Shown piece by piece: positions 42,788 to 51,519 of a DNA stretch of 64,000 nucleotides. The translations under genes and the position numbers were made by a program. The stretch comes from HLUCCA09 sp038745585 (GTDB taxonomy: Bacteria > Pseudomonadota > Alphaproteobacteria > Rhodobacterales > Rhodobacteraceae). Location of the stretch: positions 62,001 through 126,000 of the forward strand of contig JBCDLH010000007.1 in the NCBI GenBank assembly GCA_038745585.1. Direction: 5' to 3'. The notes beneath the pieces are model-generated. The model ran no database searches. It was not told where the DNA came from and saw only the letters and a list, made by a program, of their open reading frames with translations. Every line of letters begins with the position of its first letter. The stretch's first letter is position 1.

Positions 42788-44002
42788 ATGGCCCGAACAC
42801 GCTTCACCGGCAGTTTCACGCAACAAGAGCCGATCCCGGATGCGGGCGTGCAGGCAGCGCTCGATGTGCTCGGCCACGGGCGGCTGCATCGGTATAACCT
42901 CGCGCCGGGAGAGGCGGGCGAGGTCGCCCAACTCGAGGAGGAGTTCGCAGCGTTCACCGGCGCGCGCTACTGCCTCGCCGTCGCTTCGGGCGGCTATGCG
43001 ATGTCCTGCGCTCTGCGGGCGCTCGGCGTCGCTCCAGGCGCGCCGGTCCTCAGCAACGCCTTCACGCTCGCGCCCGTCCCCGGCGCCATCGCCAGTGTCA
43101 GCGCGCGTCCGGTCTTTGTCGAGGTCACCGACGATCTGACCATCGATCTGGGGCACCTCGCCGCGCAGGCCAGGGCGCATCCCGATGCGCGCGTCCTGCT
43201 CTTGTCGCATATGCGCGGGCATGTCTGTGACATGGATCGTCTGATGGAAATCGCCCATACGCACGATCTGACCGTCATCGAGGATTGCGCGCATACGATG
43301 GGCGCGCGCTTTCGCGGCGTGCCCTCGGGGCGACACGGCGCGATCGGCTGCTACTCGACGCAAACCTACAAGCACATGAATTCGGGCGAGGGCGGGTTCG
43401 TCGTCACCGATGATGCCATGCTGGCCGCCAAGATGATCCTGCTCTCGGGCAGCTACATGCTCTATCCGCGCCACCGCGCCGCGCCGCCGCCCGAGGTCTT
43501 CGAGGCGATCAAGCTCGACATGCCAAACAATTCCGGCCGGATGGACAACCTGCGCGCCGCGATCCTGCGTCCGCAGCTGGTGCGGCTTGCGGAGAACTGC
43601 GCGGCCTGGACCGAGCGATATCGCGCGCTCGAAGCGGGCTTGCACGGCGCAGCCGGGGTGCGGCTCGTAGAGCGCCCCGCCGAGGAAGACTTTGTCGGCT
43701 CCTCCTTTCAGTTCCTGCTGCCGGGCTGGCCGCCCGCGCGGATCGAGGCTTTCGTCGCGGCCTGCGCGGCCCGCGGTGTCGAGCTCAAATGGTTTGGCGC
43801 GCCGGAGCCCGTTGCCTTTACCTCGCGCTACGCCCATTGGGCCTATGCCGCGCCCGAGGCCCTTCCACAGACCGACCGCGTGCTTGCGGGCCTCATCGAC
43901 CTACGCCTGCCGCTCACGTTCAGCCTCGACGATTGCGCTCTGATCGCCGAGATCATCCGAGATGAGGCCGAGCGCGCGGCGCCTGGGATCGCGGCGGAAT
44001 AG
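42788..44002 (+). CDS. DegT/DnrJ/EryC1/StrS-family PLP enzyme
   Basis: A 404-residue fold type I PLP enzyme. The cofactor lysine is in TYKHMNSGEGGFVVTDD near residue 198; VIEDCAHTMGARFRG carries the PLP aspartate. AVASGGYAMSCALRALGVAP is the usual N-terminal pocket. Family members are sugar aminotransferases for surface glycans or secondary metabolites. ATG 42788 was chosen as it starts the conserved part. No sugar-nucleotide genes flank it. Confidence 0.9.
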   Translation: MARTRFTGSFTQQEPIPDAGVQAALDVLGHGRLHRYNLAPGEAGEVAQLEEEFAAFTGARYCLAVASGGYAMSCALRALGVAPGAPVLSNAFTLAPVPGAIASVSARPVFVEVTDDLTIDLGHLAAQARAHPDARVLLLSHMRGHVCDMDRLMEIAHTHDLTVIEDCAHTMGARFRGVPSGRHGAIGCYSTQTYKHMNSGEGGFVVTDDAMLAAKMILLSGSYMLYPRHRAAPPPEVFEAIKLDMPNNSGRMDNLRAAILRPQLVRLAENCAAWTERYRALEAGLHGAAGVRLVERPAEEDFVGSSFQFLLPGWPPARIEAFVAACAARGVELKWFGAPEPVAFTSRYAHWAYAAPEALPQTDRVLAGLIDLRLPLTFSLDDCALIAEIIRDEAERAAPGIAAE

Positions 44003-44082
44003 GCGCAGGCTTCCAGTCATGGGGGGCCCGACTGGCTCGCGCTTCATCGCGCGTTGACCGCCGCCCGCGCGCGCCCTAAGAT

Positions 44083-44098
44083 TTGAACGAGCGTTCAA
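44083..44098. promoter_or_regulatory. 16-bp palindrome upstream of ivd
   Basis: TTGAACG-AG-CGTTCAA is a perfect 7-bp inverted repeat 54 bp before the ivd start. Its GAACG..CGTTC form is typical of TetR-family operators, and leucine-degradation operons in proteobacteria are often under TetR or MerR control. No regulator gene is adjacent. Confidence 0.6.
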
Positions 44099-44152
44099 TA
44101 AGCGGCCCGCGTCACAGACCGGCCGCGCATGCGACGGGAGGGGAGGCCCGCC

Positions 44153-45316
44153 ATGTTCACCGCTGCCATGGAGTTCGACCTCGGTGAGGATGTCGCCGTC
44201 CTGCGCGACACAGTGCACCGTTGGGCGCAGGAGCGCGTCAAGCCACGCGCCGCCGAGATCGACCGTGACAACGTCTTTCCGCCCGATCTCTGGCCCGAGA
44301 TGGGCGCGCTCGGGCTGCTCGGCATCACCGTGGAGGAAGAATATGGCGGGGCGGGGCTCGGCTATCTTGCCCATACCGTCGCCATCGAAGAGATCGCTCG
44401 CGCATCGGCTTCGATCTCGCTCTCCTATGGCGCCCATTCCAACCTCTGCGTGAACCAGATCCGGCTCAATGGTACGGAAGCGCAGAAAGCTAAAATTTTA
44501 CCCAAGCTTATCCGTGGGGAAGGTGTCGGCGCGCTCGCCATGTCCGAGGCCGGGGCCGGCTCTGACGTTGTCGGCATGGCGCTGGCCGCCGAAAAGCGCA
44601 ACGACCACTACCGTCTCAACGGCACCAAATACTGGATCACCAACGGCCCCGACGCGGATATCCTCGTTGTGTACGCCAAGACCGACCCCGATGCCGGCAG
44701 CCGTGGCATCACCGCCTTCATCGTCGAAAAGGAGATGACGGGTTTCTCCACATCTCCCCATTTCGACAAACTCGGCATGCGCGGCTCCAACACCGCGGAG
44801 TTGATCTTCGAGGACGTCGAAGTGCCCTTCGAGAACGTCCTCGGCGAAGAGGGCAAAGGCGTCGCCGTCCTGATGTCGGGCCTCGATTATGAGCGCGTTG
44901 TTCTTGCCGGGATCGGAACCGGGATCATGGCCGCCTGCCTCGACGAGGTGATGCCCTATTTACGGGAGCGCAAGCAGTTTGGGCAGCCGATCGGCTCGTT
45001 CCAACTGATGCAGGCCAAGATCGCGGATATGTACACCGCGCTCAATTCTGCCCGGGCCTACGTCTATGAAGTGGCGCGGGCCTGCGACCGAGGGGCAGTC
45101 ACCCGGGCGGATGCGGCGGCCTGCGTGCTCTACGCGTCCGAAGAGGCGATGAAACAAGCGCATCAGGCCGTTCAGGCCATGGGCGGGGCAGGTTTCATGG
45201 CTGACGCGCCCGTGGCCCGGCTCTTTCGCGACGCCAAGCTGATGGAGATCGGCGCCGGCACGTCTGAGATCCGCCGCATGCTCGTGGGGCGGGAGCTTAT
45301 GGCGGCGATGGGATGA
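44153..45316 (+). CDS. ivd: Isovaleryl-CoA dehydrogenase
   Basis: A 387-residue FAD acyl-CoA dehydrogenase. The catalytic glutamate is in LDYERVVLAGIG, the position characteristic of isovaleryl-CoA dehydrogenase, and SISLSYGAHSNLCVNQI and the FAD motif AMSEAGAGSDVVGM agree. It oxidises isovaleryl-CoA to 3-methylcrotonyl-CoA, the first specific step of leucine breakdown. ATG 44153 has GGGGAGG upstream. mccB, mccA, hmgL and a hydratase follow, completing the pathway. Confidence 0.95.
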   Translation: MFTAAMEFDLGEDVAVLRDTVHRWAQERVKPRAAEIDRDNVFPPDLWPEMGALGLLGITVEEEYGGAGLGYLAHTVAIEEIARASASISLSYGAHSNLCVNQIRLNGTEAQKAKILPKLIRGEGVGALAMSEAGAGSDVVGMALAAEKRNDHYRLNGTKYWITNGPDADILVVYAKTDPDAGSRGITAFIVEKEMTGFSTSPHFDKLGMRGSNTAELIFEDVEVPFENVLGEEGKGVAVLMSGLDYERVVLAGIGTGIMAACLDEVMPYLRERKQFGQPIGSFQLMQAKIADMYTALNSARAYVYEVARACDRGAVTRADAAACVLYASEEAMKQAHQAVQAMGGAGFMADAPVARLFRDAKLMEIGAGTSEIRRMLVGRELMAAMG

Positions 45317-45356
45317 CCTATATGGGAAGCGACCCCGCAGCAGAAAGGCCGCGCCC

Positions 45357-46241
45357 ATGACCGAGCGCAAACCAAAGCCAGATCCCCATCCCCAGCACCA
45401 GCCCCACGCCGAGCCGCGCGCAGACCCAATTCGCCGCAGCGCAAGTTCGGACGCCGTCAGCGAGGTGCTCGCCGCCCAACGCGCCTATGAGGAGCGCCGC
45501 TCGACGCGTTTCGGCCGCGGCGCCGAGCGGCTAACGGCGCCGCTCGGCGGGGCTTTTGCCAAGCTCGTCCCGCCCGAGGCGCTGCGCGCCGCCTTGCGCG
45601 GGGCCGATACCTTTGCTGGGATGACGCTTGCCGAGGTCACAGCCCATGACATCTCCGACCTTGACGCCTGCGAAGCGGCGGCGATGCGGGTGCAGGCCTG
45701 GGCCATGGGCTCGAACGCCGCGACAGGGGCGGCGGCCGGCTGGTTCGGGGCTGCGGGCATGACGGCTGACATCCCCGCCACGATCGCGCTCGCCGCGCGC
45801 ACCGTGCGCGCAACCGGCTGCGCCTATGGCTTTGCCGAGAGCTCCGACGAGGAGGCCGCGTTTCGACTGATGATTCTTGAAGCGGCCACGATGCAGGCCG
45901 AGGAGGGCCGCGCCGAGACGCTGTCGAACCTCAACAAGATGGCCGAGTGGCTGACGACGCCCCAGGGCCGGCTCGTCATGGAGAAAGGCGGCGAATGGCT
46001 GACCGAAAAGGTCATCGAGCGCGTCGCCCGGCATTTGGGCGTCTCGCTCGCCGGGCGCAAAGCGGGGCAGGTCGTCCCGATTGTCGGGGGTGCCGTCGCC
46101 GCGGTCGTCAATGCGAGCTTTCAGACCGACATCGCCCGCGCGGCCCGCTACGGCTATCGCCAGCGTTGGCTGATGTCGCGTCAACTTTTGGCCGCGCCCG
46201 TCTCTGCGTCCGCCGCCGCCCCTGCGGGAGATCCGGTTTGA
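45357..46241 (+). CDS. EcsC family protein
   Basis: A 294-residue protein. The N-terminal 55 residues are polar (Pro-rich TERKPKPDPHPQHQPH-type), and the core contains amphipathic and glycine/alanine-rich segments AATGAAAGWFGAAGMTADIP and QVVPIVGGAVAAVVNASFQT of the EcsC family. EcsC is linked in Bacillus to an ABC transporter; role in leucine catabolism is unknown. It lies 40 bp after ivd, within the cluster. Confidence 0.82.
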   Translation: MTERKPKPDPHPQHQPHAEPRADPIRRSASSDAVSEVLAAQRAYEERRSTRFGRGAERLTAPLGGAFAKLVPPEALRAALRGADTFAGMTLAEVTAHDISDLDACEAAAMRVQAWAMGSNAATGAAAGWFGAAGMTADIPATIALAARTVRATGCAYGFAESSDEEAAFRLMILEAATMQAEEGRAETLSNLNKMAEWLTTPQGRLVMEKGGEWLTEKVIERVARHLGVSLAGRKAGQVVPIVGGAVAAVVNASFQTDIARAARYGYRQRWLMSRQLLAAPVSASAAAPAGDPV

Positions 46242-46269
46242 CAGAGGCGCTGGGCGGCGGGCGCGAGGC

Positions 46270-46321
46270 GCAAAAATTCGGAGAATTTTTGCCGGGGCAT
46301 GATTGTCGCACGAAAATCATG
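46270..46321. promoter_or_regulatory. Two adjacent hairpins between ecsC-like gene and mccB
   Basis: A perfect 10-bp stem with triloop GGA (GCAAAAATTC at 46270-46279, GAATTTTTGC at 46283-46292) is followed by CATGATT (46298-46304) with AATCATG (46315-46321). The first is bidirectional in form, with A-rich and U-rich flanks, and could end or attenuate transcription ahead of mccB. Confidence 0.65.
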
Positions 46322-46347
46322 GGCGCGGGTCGGCGCGGGATGCGCGG

Positions 46348-47952
46348 ATGAAGATCGAAAGCCAGGTGTCGACAGGCGGACCGGACTTTGCCGCCAACAG
46401 ACGCGCCCATGAGGCGGCTTTGGCCGAGATCCGCGCAGCCGTCGATCTGGCGCAAGCCGGGGGCGGGTCGGCGGCGTCCGAGCGCCACGAGGCGCGCGGC
46501 AAGATGCTGCCGCGTCGGCGCGTGGCCCAGCTGTTGGACCCGGGCGCCGCCTTCCTCGAGATCGGCGCGACTGCCGCCCACGGCCTATACGACGGGGCCG
46601 CGCCCTGCGCCGGCGTGATCGCGGGTATCGGACGCGTCGCGGGGCGGGACGTTATGGTCGTCTGCAACGATGCCACCGTGAAGGGCGGCACGTATTATCC
46701 TCTCACGGTCAAAAAGCACCTGCGCGCCCAAGAGATCGCCGAAGAGAACCGGCTGCCCTGCCTCTATCTCGTCGACAGCGGCGGGGCGAACCTGCCGAAC
46801 CAGGACGAGGTCTTTGCCGACCGCGACCATTTCGGGCGGATCTTTTACAACCAAGCGCGGATGTCGGCCAAAGGCATCGCGCAGATCGCCGTCGTCATGG
46901 GCTCTTGCACCGCCGGCGGTGCTTATGTGCCTGCGATGTCGGACGTCACCATCATCGTCAAAGAGCAGGGCACGATCTTTCTGGCCGGCCCGCCGCTCGT
47001 CAAGGCCGCAACCGGCGAGGTCGTAAGCGCCGAAGAGCTGGGCGGAGGCGATGTCCATACGCGGCTCTCGGGCGTCGCGGACCAACTCGCCGAGGATGAC
47101 GCCCATGCCCTGGCGCTCGCGCGCCAAGCCGTGGCCTCGCTCGGCCCTGCGCCCGCGCCGCGTGCGGGTTGGGCGACGCCCGAGCCCCCGGCCTATGACC
47201 CCGACGAAATCCTCGGCCTCGTGCCCGCCGATCTGCGCACGCCCTACGACATCCGTGAGGTGATCGCCCGGCTCGTCGACGGCTCGCGCTTTGACGAGTT
47301 CAAGCCGCGTTTTGGCGAAACGCTCGTCACTGGCTTTGCCCATCTCGACGGCTGCCCGATCGGGGTCGTCGCCAATAACGGCGTTCTCTTTTCCGAGGCT
47401 GCGCAGAAGGGTGCGCATTTCATAGCGCTTTGCTCGCAGCGCAAGATCCCGCTCGTGTTCTTCCAGAACATCACGGGCTTTATGGTCGGCCGGCAATACG
47501 AGAACGAGGGGATCGCGCGGCATGGCGCCAAGATGGTCACCGCCGTCGCGACGACCGCTGTGCCCAAGATCACCATGATCGTCGGCGGTTCGTTTGGTGC
47601 GGGCAATTACGGAATGGCGGGCCGGGCCTATCAGCCGCGCTTTCTTTGGACCTGGCCCAATTCCCGCATTGCCGTCATGGGCGGCAAACAGGCAGCGGGC
47701 GTGCTTGCGAGTGTCAAACGCGCCGCGCTCGAAAAGAGCGGTGCAGCCTGGAGCGCGGCCGACGAGGCCGCGTTTCGCGCCCCGACCGAGGCGCGCTTTG
47801 AGGCGCAGTCGCACCCGCTCTACGCCGCCGCTCGGCTCTGGGACGACGGGATCATCGACCCGCGTCGCGCCCGCACCGTTCTCGCGCTATCGCTCGCGGC
47901 AACGATGAACGCGCCGATCGAAGAGACGCGCTTTGGCGTGTTTCGCATGTGA
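46348..47952 (+). CDS. mccB: Methylcrotonyl-CoA carboxylase beta subunit (carboxyltransferase)
   Basis: A 534-residue carboxyltransferase subunit. LVDSGGANLPNQDEVFADRD, VVMGSCTAGGAYVPAMSD, NITGFMVGRQYENEGIARHG and MTAVATTAVPKITMIVGG-type segments (VTAVATTAVPKITMIVGGSF) are signatures of the 3-methylcrotonyl-CoA carboxylase group. It transfers CO2 from biotin on MccA to 3-methylcrotonyl-CoA. ATG 46348 gives the conserved N-terminus. Its stop overlaps the next start in TGATG. Confidence 0.96.
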   Translation: MKIESQVSTGGPDFAANRRAHEAALAEIRAAVDLAQAGGGSAASERHEARGKMLPRRRVAQLLDPGAAFLEIGATAAHGLYDGAAPCAGVIAGIGRVAGRDVMVVCNDATVKGGTYYPLTVKKHLRAQEIAEENRLPCLYLVDSGGANLPNQDEVFADRDHFGRIFYNQARMSAKGIAQIAVVMGSCTAGGAYVPAMSDVTIIVKEQGTIFLAGPPLVKAATGEVVSAEELGGGDVHTRLSGVADQLAEDDAHALALARQAVASLGPAPAPRAGWATPEPPAYDPDEILGLVPADLRTPYDIREVIARLVDGSRFDEFKPRFGETLVTGFAHLDGCPIGVVANNGVLFSEAAQKGAHFIALCSQRKIPLVFFQNITGFMVGRQYENEGIARHGAKMVTAVATTAVPKITMIVGGSFGAGNYGMAGRAYQPRFLWTWPNSRIAVMGGKQAAGVLASVKRAALEKSGAAWSAADEAAFRAPTEARFEAQSHPLYAAARLWDDGIIDPRRARTVLALSLAATMNAPIEETRFGVFRM

Positions 47953-48620
47953 TGGCCGAGCCTGAGCCAAAGCACGGGGCCGCATCTGAAAAAGAGCCCA
48001 AGCCAAAGGCCGGGGCCGAGCCAAAGGACGGGGCCGAGCCAAAGGACGGGGCCGAGCCAAAGGACGGGGCCGAGCCAAAGGACAGGGCCGAGCCAAAGGA
48101 TGGGGCCGAGACCTATGTCGTGCGCACGGTGCCCGACAAGAACGGGTTCCAATGGGTCCATATTCCGCGGGCGGCCGCCCATGCCCATGCCAAAGGCAAG
48201 CCGGGGCTGGTGCTCTGGCTGATGGCGGCGTGGTTTGCCGCGTCTGGCGGGCTCGAGATCGCTCTGATGCTCGCGGTCGGCACGCCCTGGTGGTCGGGTC
48301 TGCTCGGGGCGCTGTCGTTTCTGACCGGTGTGGGCCTGATCCTCCGGGTGCCCTGGGCCTATATCCTCGGCGTGCTCCTGCCTGCGCGCTTTGTTGTGGG
48401 CTTCGTCATGGCGCTGGGCGGCGGGGCGCAAGACCTCTCATCGGCGGGGCAGGCGGATCAGGTTTTTGTGCTGGCCCAAGCGGTGATCGCGGTCGCCGTG
48501 ATCTTTCATCTCATCGAAGGGGAGCGGCCGAACCTCATCTACCGCCACCGCTTCCGCTCTTACGCCGCCGAGCGCCAAGCCGAGGCGGAGCGCCAGGCGG
48601 CTGAGGAGCGCGAGGGCTGA
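47952..48620 (+). CDS. Membrane protein with repeated AEPKDG hexapeptides
   Basis: A 222-residue protein starting at ATG 47952, one base inside the mccB stop. The first 55 residues are dominated by six hexapeptide units of type AEPKDG; then VRTVPDKNGFQWVHIPRA, and four hydrophobic helices between about 78 and 195. The C-terminus is charged and coiled-coil-like (AAERQAEAERQAAEEREG). It is coupled to mccB and 2 bp before mccA. It is not a subunit I know of the carboxylase; function unknown. Confidence 0.8.
   Translation: MAEPEPKHGAASEKEPKPKAGAEPKDGAEPKDGAEPKDGAEPKDRAEPKDGAETYVVRTVPDKNGFQWVHIPRAAAHAHAKGKPGLVLWLMAAWFAASGGLEIALMLAVGTPWWSGLLGALSFLTGVGLILRVPWAYILGVLLPARFVVGFVMALGGGAQDLSSAGQADQVFVLAQAVIAVAVIFHLIEGERPNLIYRHRFRSYAAERQAEAERQAAEEREG
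48003..48110 (+). repeat. 18-bp tandem repeat, six units, inside the membrane protein gene
   Basis: Six units of the form CCAAAGGACGGGGCCGAG start at 48003, 48021, 48039, 48057, 48075 and 48093; three are identical and the others have one substitution each. The 18-bp period encodes a hexapeptide in frame. Confidence 0.96.
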
Positions 48621-48622
48621 GG

Positions 48623-50626
48623 ATGGGCCGGATTGCGCGCCTCCTAGTGGCCAACCGGGGCGAGATTGCCGTCCGGATCATCGCAACGGCAAGGCGGATG
48701 GGGATCGAGACGGTCGCTGTCTATTCCGACGCGGATGCCGGCGCGCTCCATGTCCGCGCGGCCGATCACGCGGTGCGGCTCGGCCCGGCACCGCCCGCCG
48801 AGAGTTATCTCGATGCGGCGCGCATGGTCGCGGCGGCAAAGGCGGCGGGGGCGGATGCGATCCACCCCGGCTACGGCTTTCTGAGCGAGGCGCCAGACTT
48901 TGCCGAGGCGGTCGCGGCGGCGGGGCTGATCTTTGTCGGGCCTCCAGCGCCGGCGATCCGGGCCATGGGGCTTAAGGACGCCGCCAAGCGCCGGATGGAG
49001 GCGGCGGGGGTGCCGGTCGTCCCCGGCTATCACGGCGCGGCGCAGGACCTGGATACTCTGCGGGAAGCGGCGGGCGAGATCGGCTATCCCGTCCTCATCA
49101 AGGCTGTTGCGGGCGGCGGCGGCAAAGGCATGCGCCGCGTGGCTGAGCCCGGTGGCTTCCCCGGTGGCTTCCCCGGTGGCTTCGACGAGGCACTTGCCGC
49201 GTGCCAAGCCGAGGCGCAGGCCGCCTTTGGAGATCCACGCGTACTGATCGAGAGGTGGATCGAGAGCCCGCGCCACATCGAGATCCAGGTCTTTGCCGAT
49301 GCAGCGGGCGGCATTGTTCACCTTTTCGAGCGGGATTGCTCGCTCCAGCGCCGCCACCAAAAGGTCATCGAGGAGGCCCCCGCCCCCGGCATGACCGCCG
49401 AGATACGTGCGGCGATGGGGGCAGCGGCGGTGCGCGCGGCGGCTGCGATCGGCTATGTCGGGGCGGGCACGGTCGAGTTCATCGCCGACGGCAATGCGGA
49501 CGGGCAGGGCGGTCTGGCGGCGGACGGCTTTTGGTTCATGGAGATGAACACGCGGCTGCAGGTCGAGCACCCGGTGACCGAGGCGGTGACGGGGATCGAC
49601 CTTGTCGAATGGCAGCTCCGCGTCGCTTCGGGGGAGACCTTGCCCCAGCGGCAGGACGAGATCGCGCTGCGCGGCCATGCGATGGAGGCCCGGCTTTACG
49701 CCGAGGATCCGGCGGCAGGTTTTTTGCCGGTCACGGGGCGGCTGACCCATGTCCGCTTTCCGGACGCTGTGCGCTCCGATACCGGCGTGGCGTCGGGCGA
49801 TAGCGTTACCCCGCATTACGATCCGATGATCGCCAAGCTCATTGCCCATGGCCCGGATCGGGAAACGGCGCGGCGGCGCCTCGTCCACGCGCTTCGTGCG
49901 ACCGAGATCGCGGGGAGCACGACCAATCTTGCATTTCTGACGCGGCTTTTGCAGGACCGCGATGTCGCGCGCGGCAAGGTCGATACCGGACTGATCGATC
50001 GCGGCGGAGCTGCGCTCGTCGACGACCCGCCGGTTCCAAGCCGCGTGGTTGCAGTCGCGGCCCTCGCGGCTGCGGGTCTTGAGACGGTGCCGCATCGGGG
50101 CTTTACCCTGTGGCATCCCTTGGAGCAGAGTCTAGCGCTGCGCCAGGGCGGCGAGACACGCCATGTCGGGCTCACCTTCGACACCGAGGGCGTGAGGCTC
50201 CTTGTGGGTGAAACGCACCTGTGCGCCGCGATGCGCGGCGGACACTGGTGGGTCGAGGGCGCGCCCGCGCCCGCATGCCACCGGGATGGGGCGGTCATCA
50301 CGGTCTTTGACGGCCAGCCCTGGCGCTTTGAGATCCCCGACCCGCTGGCGCGCGGCGCGGTCGATCCGGGCGAGGATGTCGTCCGCGCGCCGATGCCTGG
50401 GCTCCTGCGCGAGGTCTTCGTTGCCTGCGGAGCGGAGGTGGCGGCCGGAGACCGGCTCGCCGTCTTGGAGGCGATGAAGATGGAGCATGCGCTGCGCGCG
50501 CCGCGCGCAGGGATCGTGGCCGCGGTGAACGGGATCGCCGGCAGCCAGGTCGAAGCTGGCGCGCCGCTCTTTAGGCTTTCGGACGGCGCGACCGACATCG
50601 CCGACATCGCCGACGCAGCGGAGTAG
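48623..50626 (+). CDS. mccA: Methylcrotonyl-CoA carboxylase alpha subunit (biotin carboxylase/BCCP)
   Basis: A 667-residue biotin-containing subunit. The biotin carboxylase domain (1-455) has RLLVANRGEIAVRIIATARR, HPGYGFLSEAPDFAEAV, AVAGGGGKGMRRV and FMEMNTRLQVEHPVTEAVTG. The C-terminal carrier domain has the biotinylated lysine in VLEAMKMEH (lysine near residue 620). Directly after the ATP-grasp glycine loop a three-unit GGFP-type repeat (DNA 49151-49186) is inserted. With MccB it makes 3-methylglutaconyl-CoA. Confidence 0.96.
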   Translation: MGRIARLLVANRGEIAVRIIATARRMGIETVAVYSDADAGALHVRAADHAVRLGPAPPAESYLDAARMVAAAKAAGADAIHPGYGFLSEAPDFAEAVAAAGLIFVGPPAPAIRAMGLKDAAKRRMEAAGVPVVPGYHGAAQDLDTLREAAGEIGYPVLIKAVAGGGGKGMRRVAEPGGFPGGFPGGFDEALAACQAEAQAAFGDPRVLIERWIESPRHIEIQVFADAAGGIVHLFERDCSLQRRHQKVIEEAPAPGMTAEIRAAMGAAAVRAAAAIGYVGAGTVEFIADGNADGQGGLAADGFWFMEMNTRLQVEHPVTEAVTGIDLVEWQLRVASGETLPQRQDEIALRGHAMEARLYAEDPAAGFLPVTGRLTHVRFPDAVRSDTGVASGDSVTPHYDPMIAKLIAHGPDRETARRRLVHALRATEIAGSTTNLAFLTRLLQDRDVARGKVDTGLIDRGGAALVDDPPVPSRVVAVAALAAAGLETVPHRGFTLWHPLEQSLALRQGGETRHVGLTFDTEGVRLLVGETHLCAAMRGGHWWVEGAPAPACHRDGAVITVFDGQPWRFEIPDPLARGAVDPGEDVVRAPMPGLLREVFVACGAEVAAGDRLAVLEAMKMEHALRAPRAGIVAAVNGIAGSQVEAGAPLFRLSDGATDIADIADAAE

Positions 50627-50631
50627 CGACG

Positions 50632-51519
50632 ATGGCGTATGACCTGAAACCGGCGGTCGAGATTGTCGAGGTCGGCCCGCGCGACGGGCTCCAGAACGAG
50701 CCCGATCCGATCCCGGTCTCGGCCAAGATCCAGCTGACCGATCTGCTCTCCGAGGCGGGCTTTCGCCGGATCGAGTGCGCGAGCTTTGTCAGCCCCAAAT
50801 GGGTCGCGCAGATGGCGGGGTCGGAGGCCGTGCTGGCCGGGATCGCCCGCCAGTCGGGCACGCGCTATGCCGCGCTGGTGCCCAACGAAAAGGGCCTGGC
50901 GCGCGCGGTGGCGGCGCGGGCGGACGAGATCGCCGTCTTTGTCTCGGCGACCGAGGGCTTCAGCCGCGCCAACCTCAATGCCAGCATCGACGAGAGCTTT
51001 GCCCGGATCGCGCCGGTCGTCGCCCGCGCCCAGACGCTCGGCTTGCCCGTCCGCGGCTATGTCTCTTGCGTCTGCGTCTGCCCGTTCGACGGGGCGGTGG
51101 CACCGGGGGACGTGGCCCGGGTCGTTGCGCGGCTGGTGGCGCTCGGGGTGTACGAGGTGTCTTTGGGCGAGACGCTGGGCCGCGCCGCGCCCGACGCGGT
51201 CGCCGCGATGCTGGAGGCGGTGCTCGGCGTCCTCCCGCCGGAGGGCTTTGCCGGGCATTTCCACGACACCGGCGGTCGCGCGCTTGAGAACATCGACATC
51301 GCCTTGGCCAACGGGGTGCGCGTCTTCGATGCGGCGGCCGGTGGGCTTGGCGGCTGCCCTTATGCCCCGGGCGCGGCGGGAAACGTGGCGACCGAGGCTC
51401 TGGCTGCGCATCTGGAGCGCCGCGGCTATGCCACGGGCCTCGACAGAGCCGCGCTCGCCAATGCCGCCGGCTTTGCCAAGACGCTTCGAACCCTGCCGGC
51501 GGAGGCGGGGGACGCGTGA
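50632..51519 (+). CDS. hmgL: Hydroxymethylglutaryl-CoA lyase
   Basis: A 295-residue TIM-barrel lyase cleaving HMG-CoA to acetyl-CoA and acetoacetate, the last step of leucine degradation. VEIVEVGPRDGLQNEPDPIP is the metal/substrate start, GHFHDTGGRALENIDIAL the metal-histidine region, and GGLGGCPYAPGAAGNVATE carries the catalytic cysteine and is diagnostic. It starts 5 bp after mccA and its stop overlaps the next gene. Also known as mvaB or liuE. Confidence 0.95.
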   Translation: MAYDLKPAVEIVEVGPRDGLQNEPDPIPVSAKIQLTDLLSEAGFRRIECASFVSPKWVAQMAGSEAVLAGIARQSGTRYAALVPNEKGLARAVAARADEIAVFVSATEGFSRANLNASIDESFARIAPVVARAQTLGLPVRGYVSCVCVCPFDGAVAPGDVARVVARLVALGVYEVSLGETLGRAAPDAVAAMLEAVLGVLPPEGFAGHFHDTGGRALENIDIALANGVRVFDAAAGGLGGCPYAPGAAGNVATEALAAHLERRGYATGLDRAALANAAGFAKTLRTLPAEAGDA

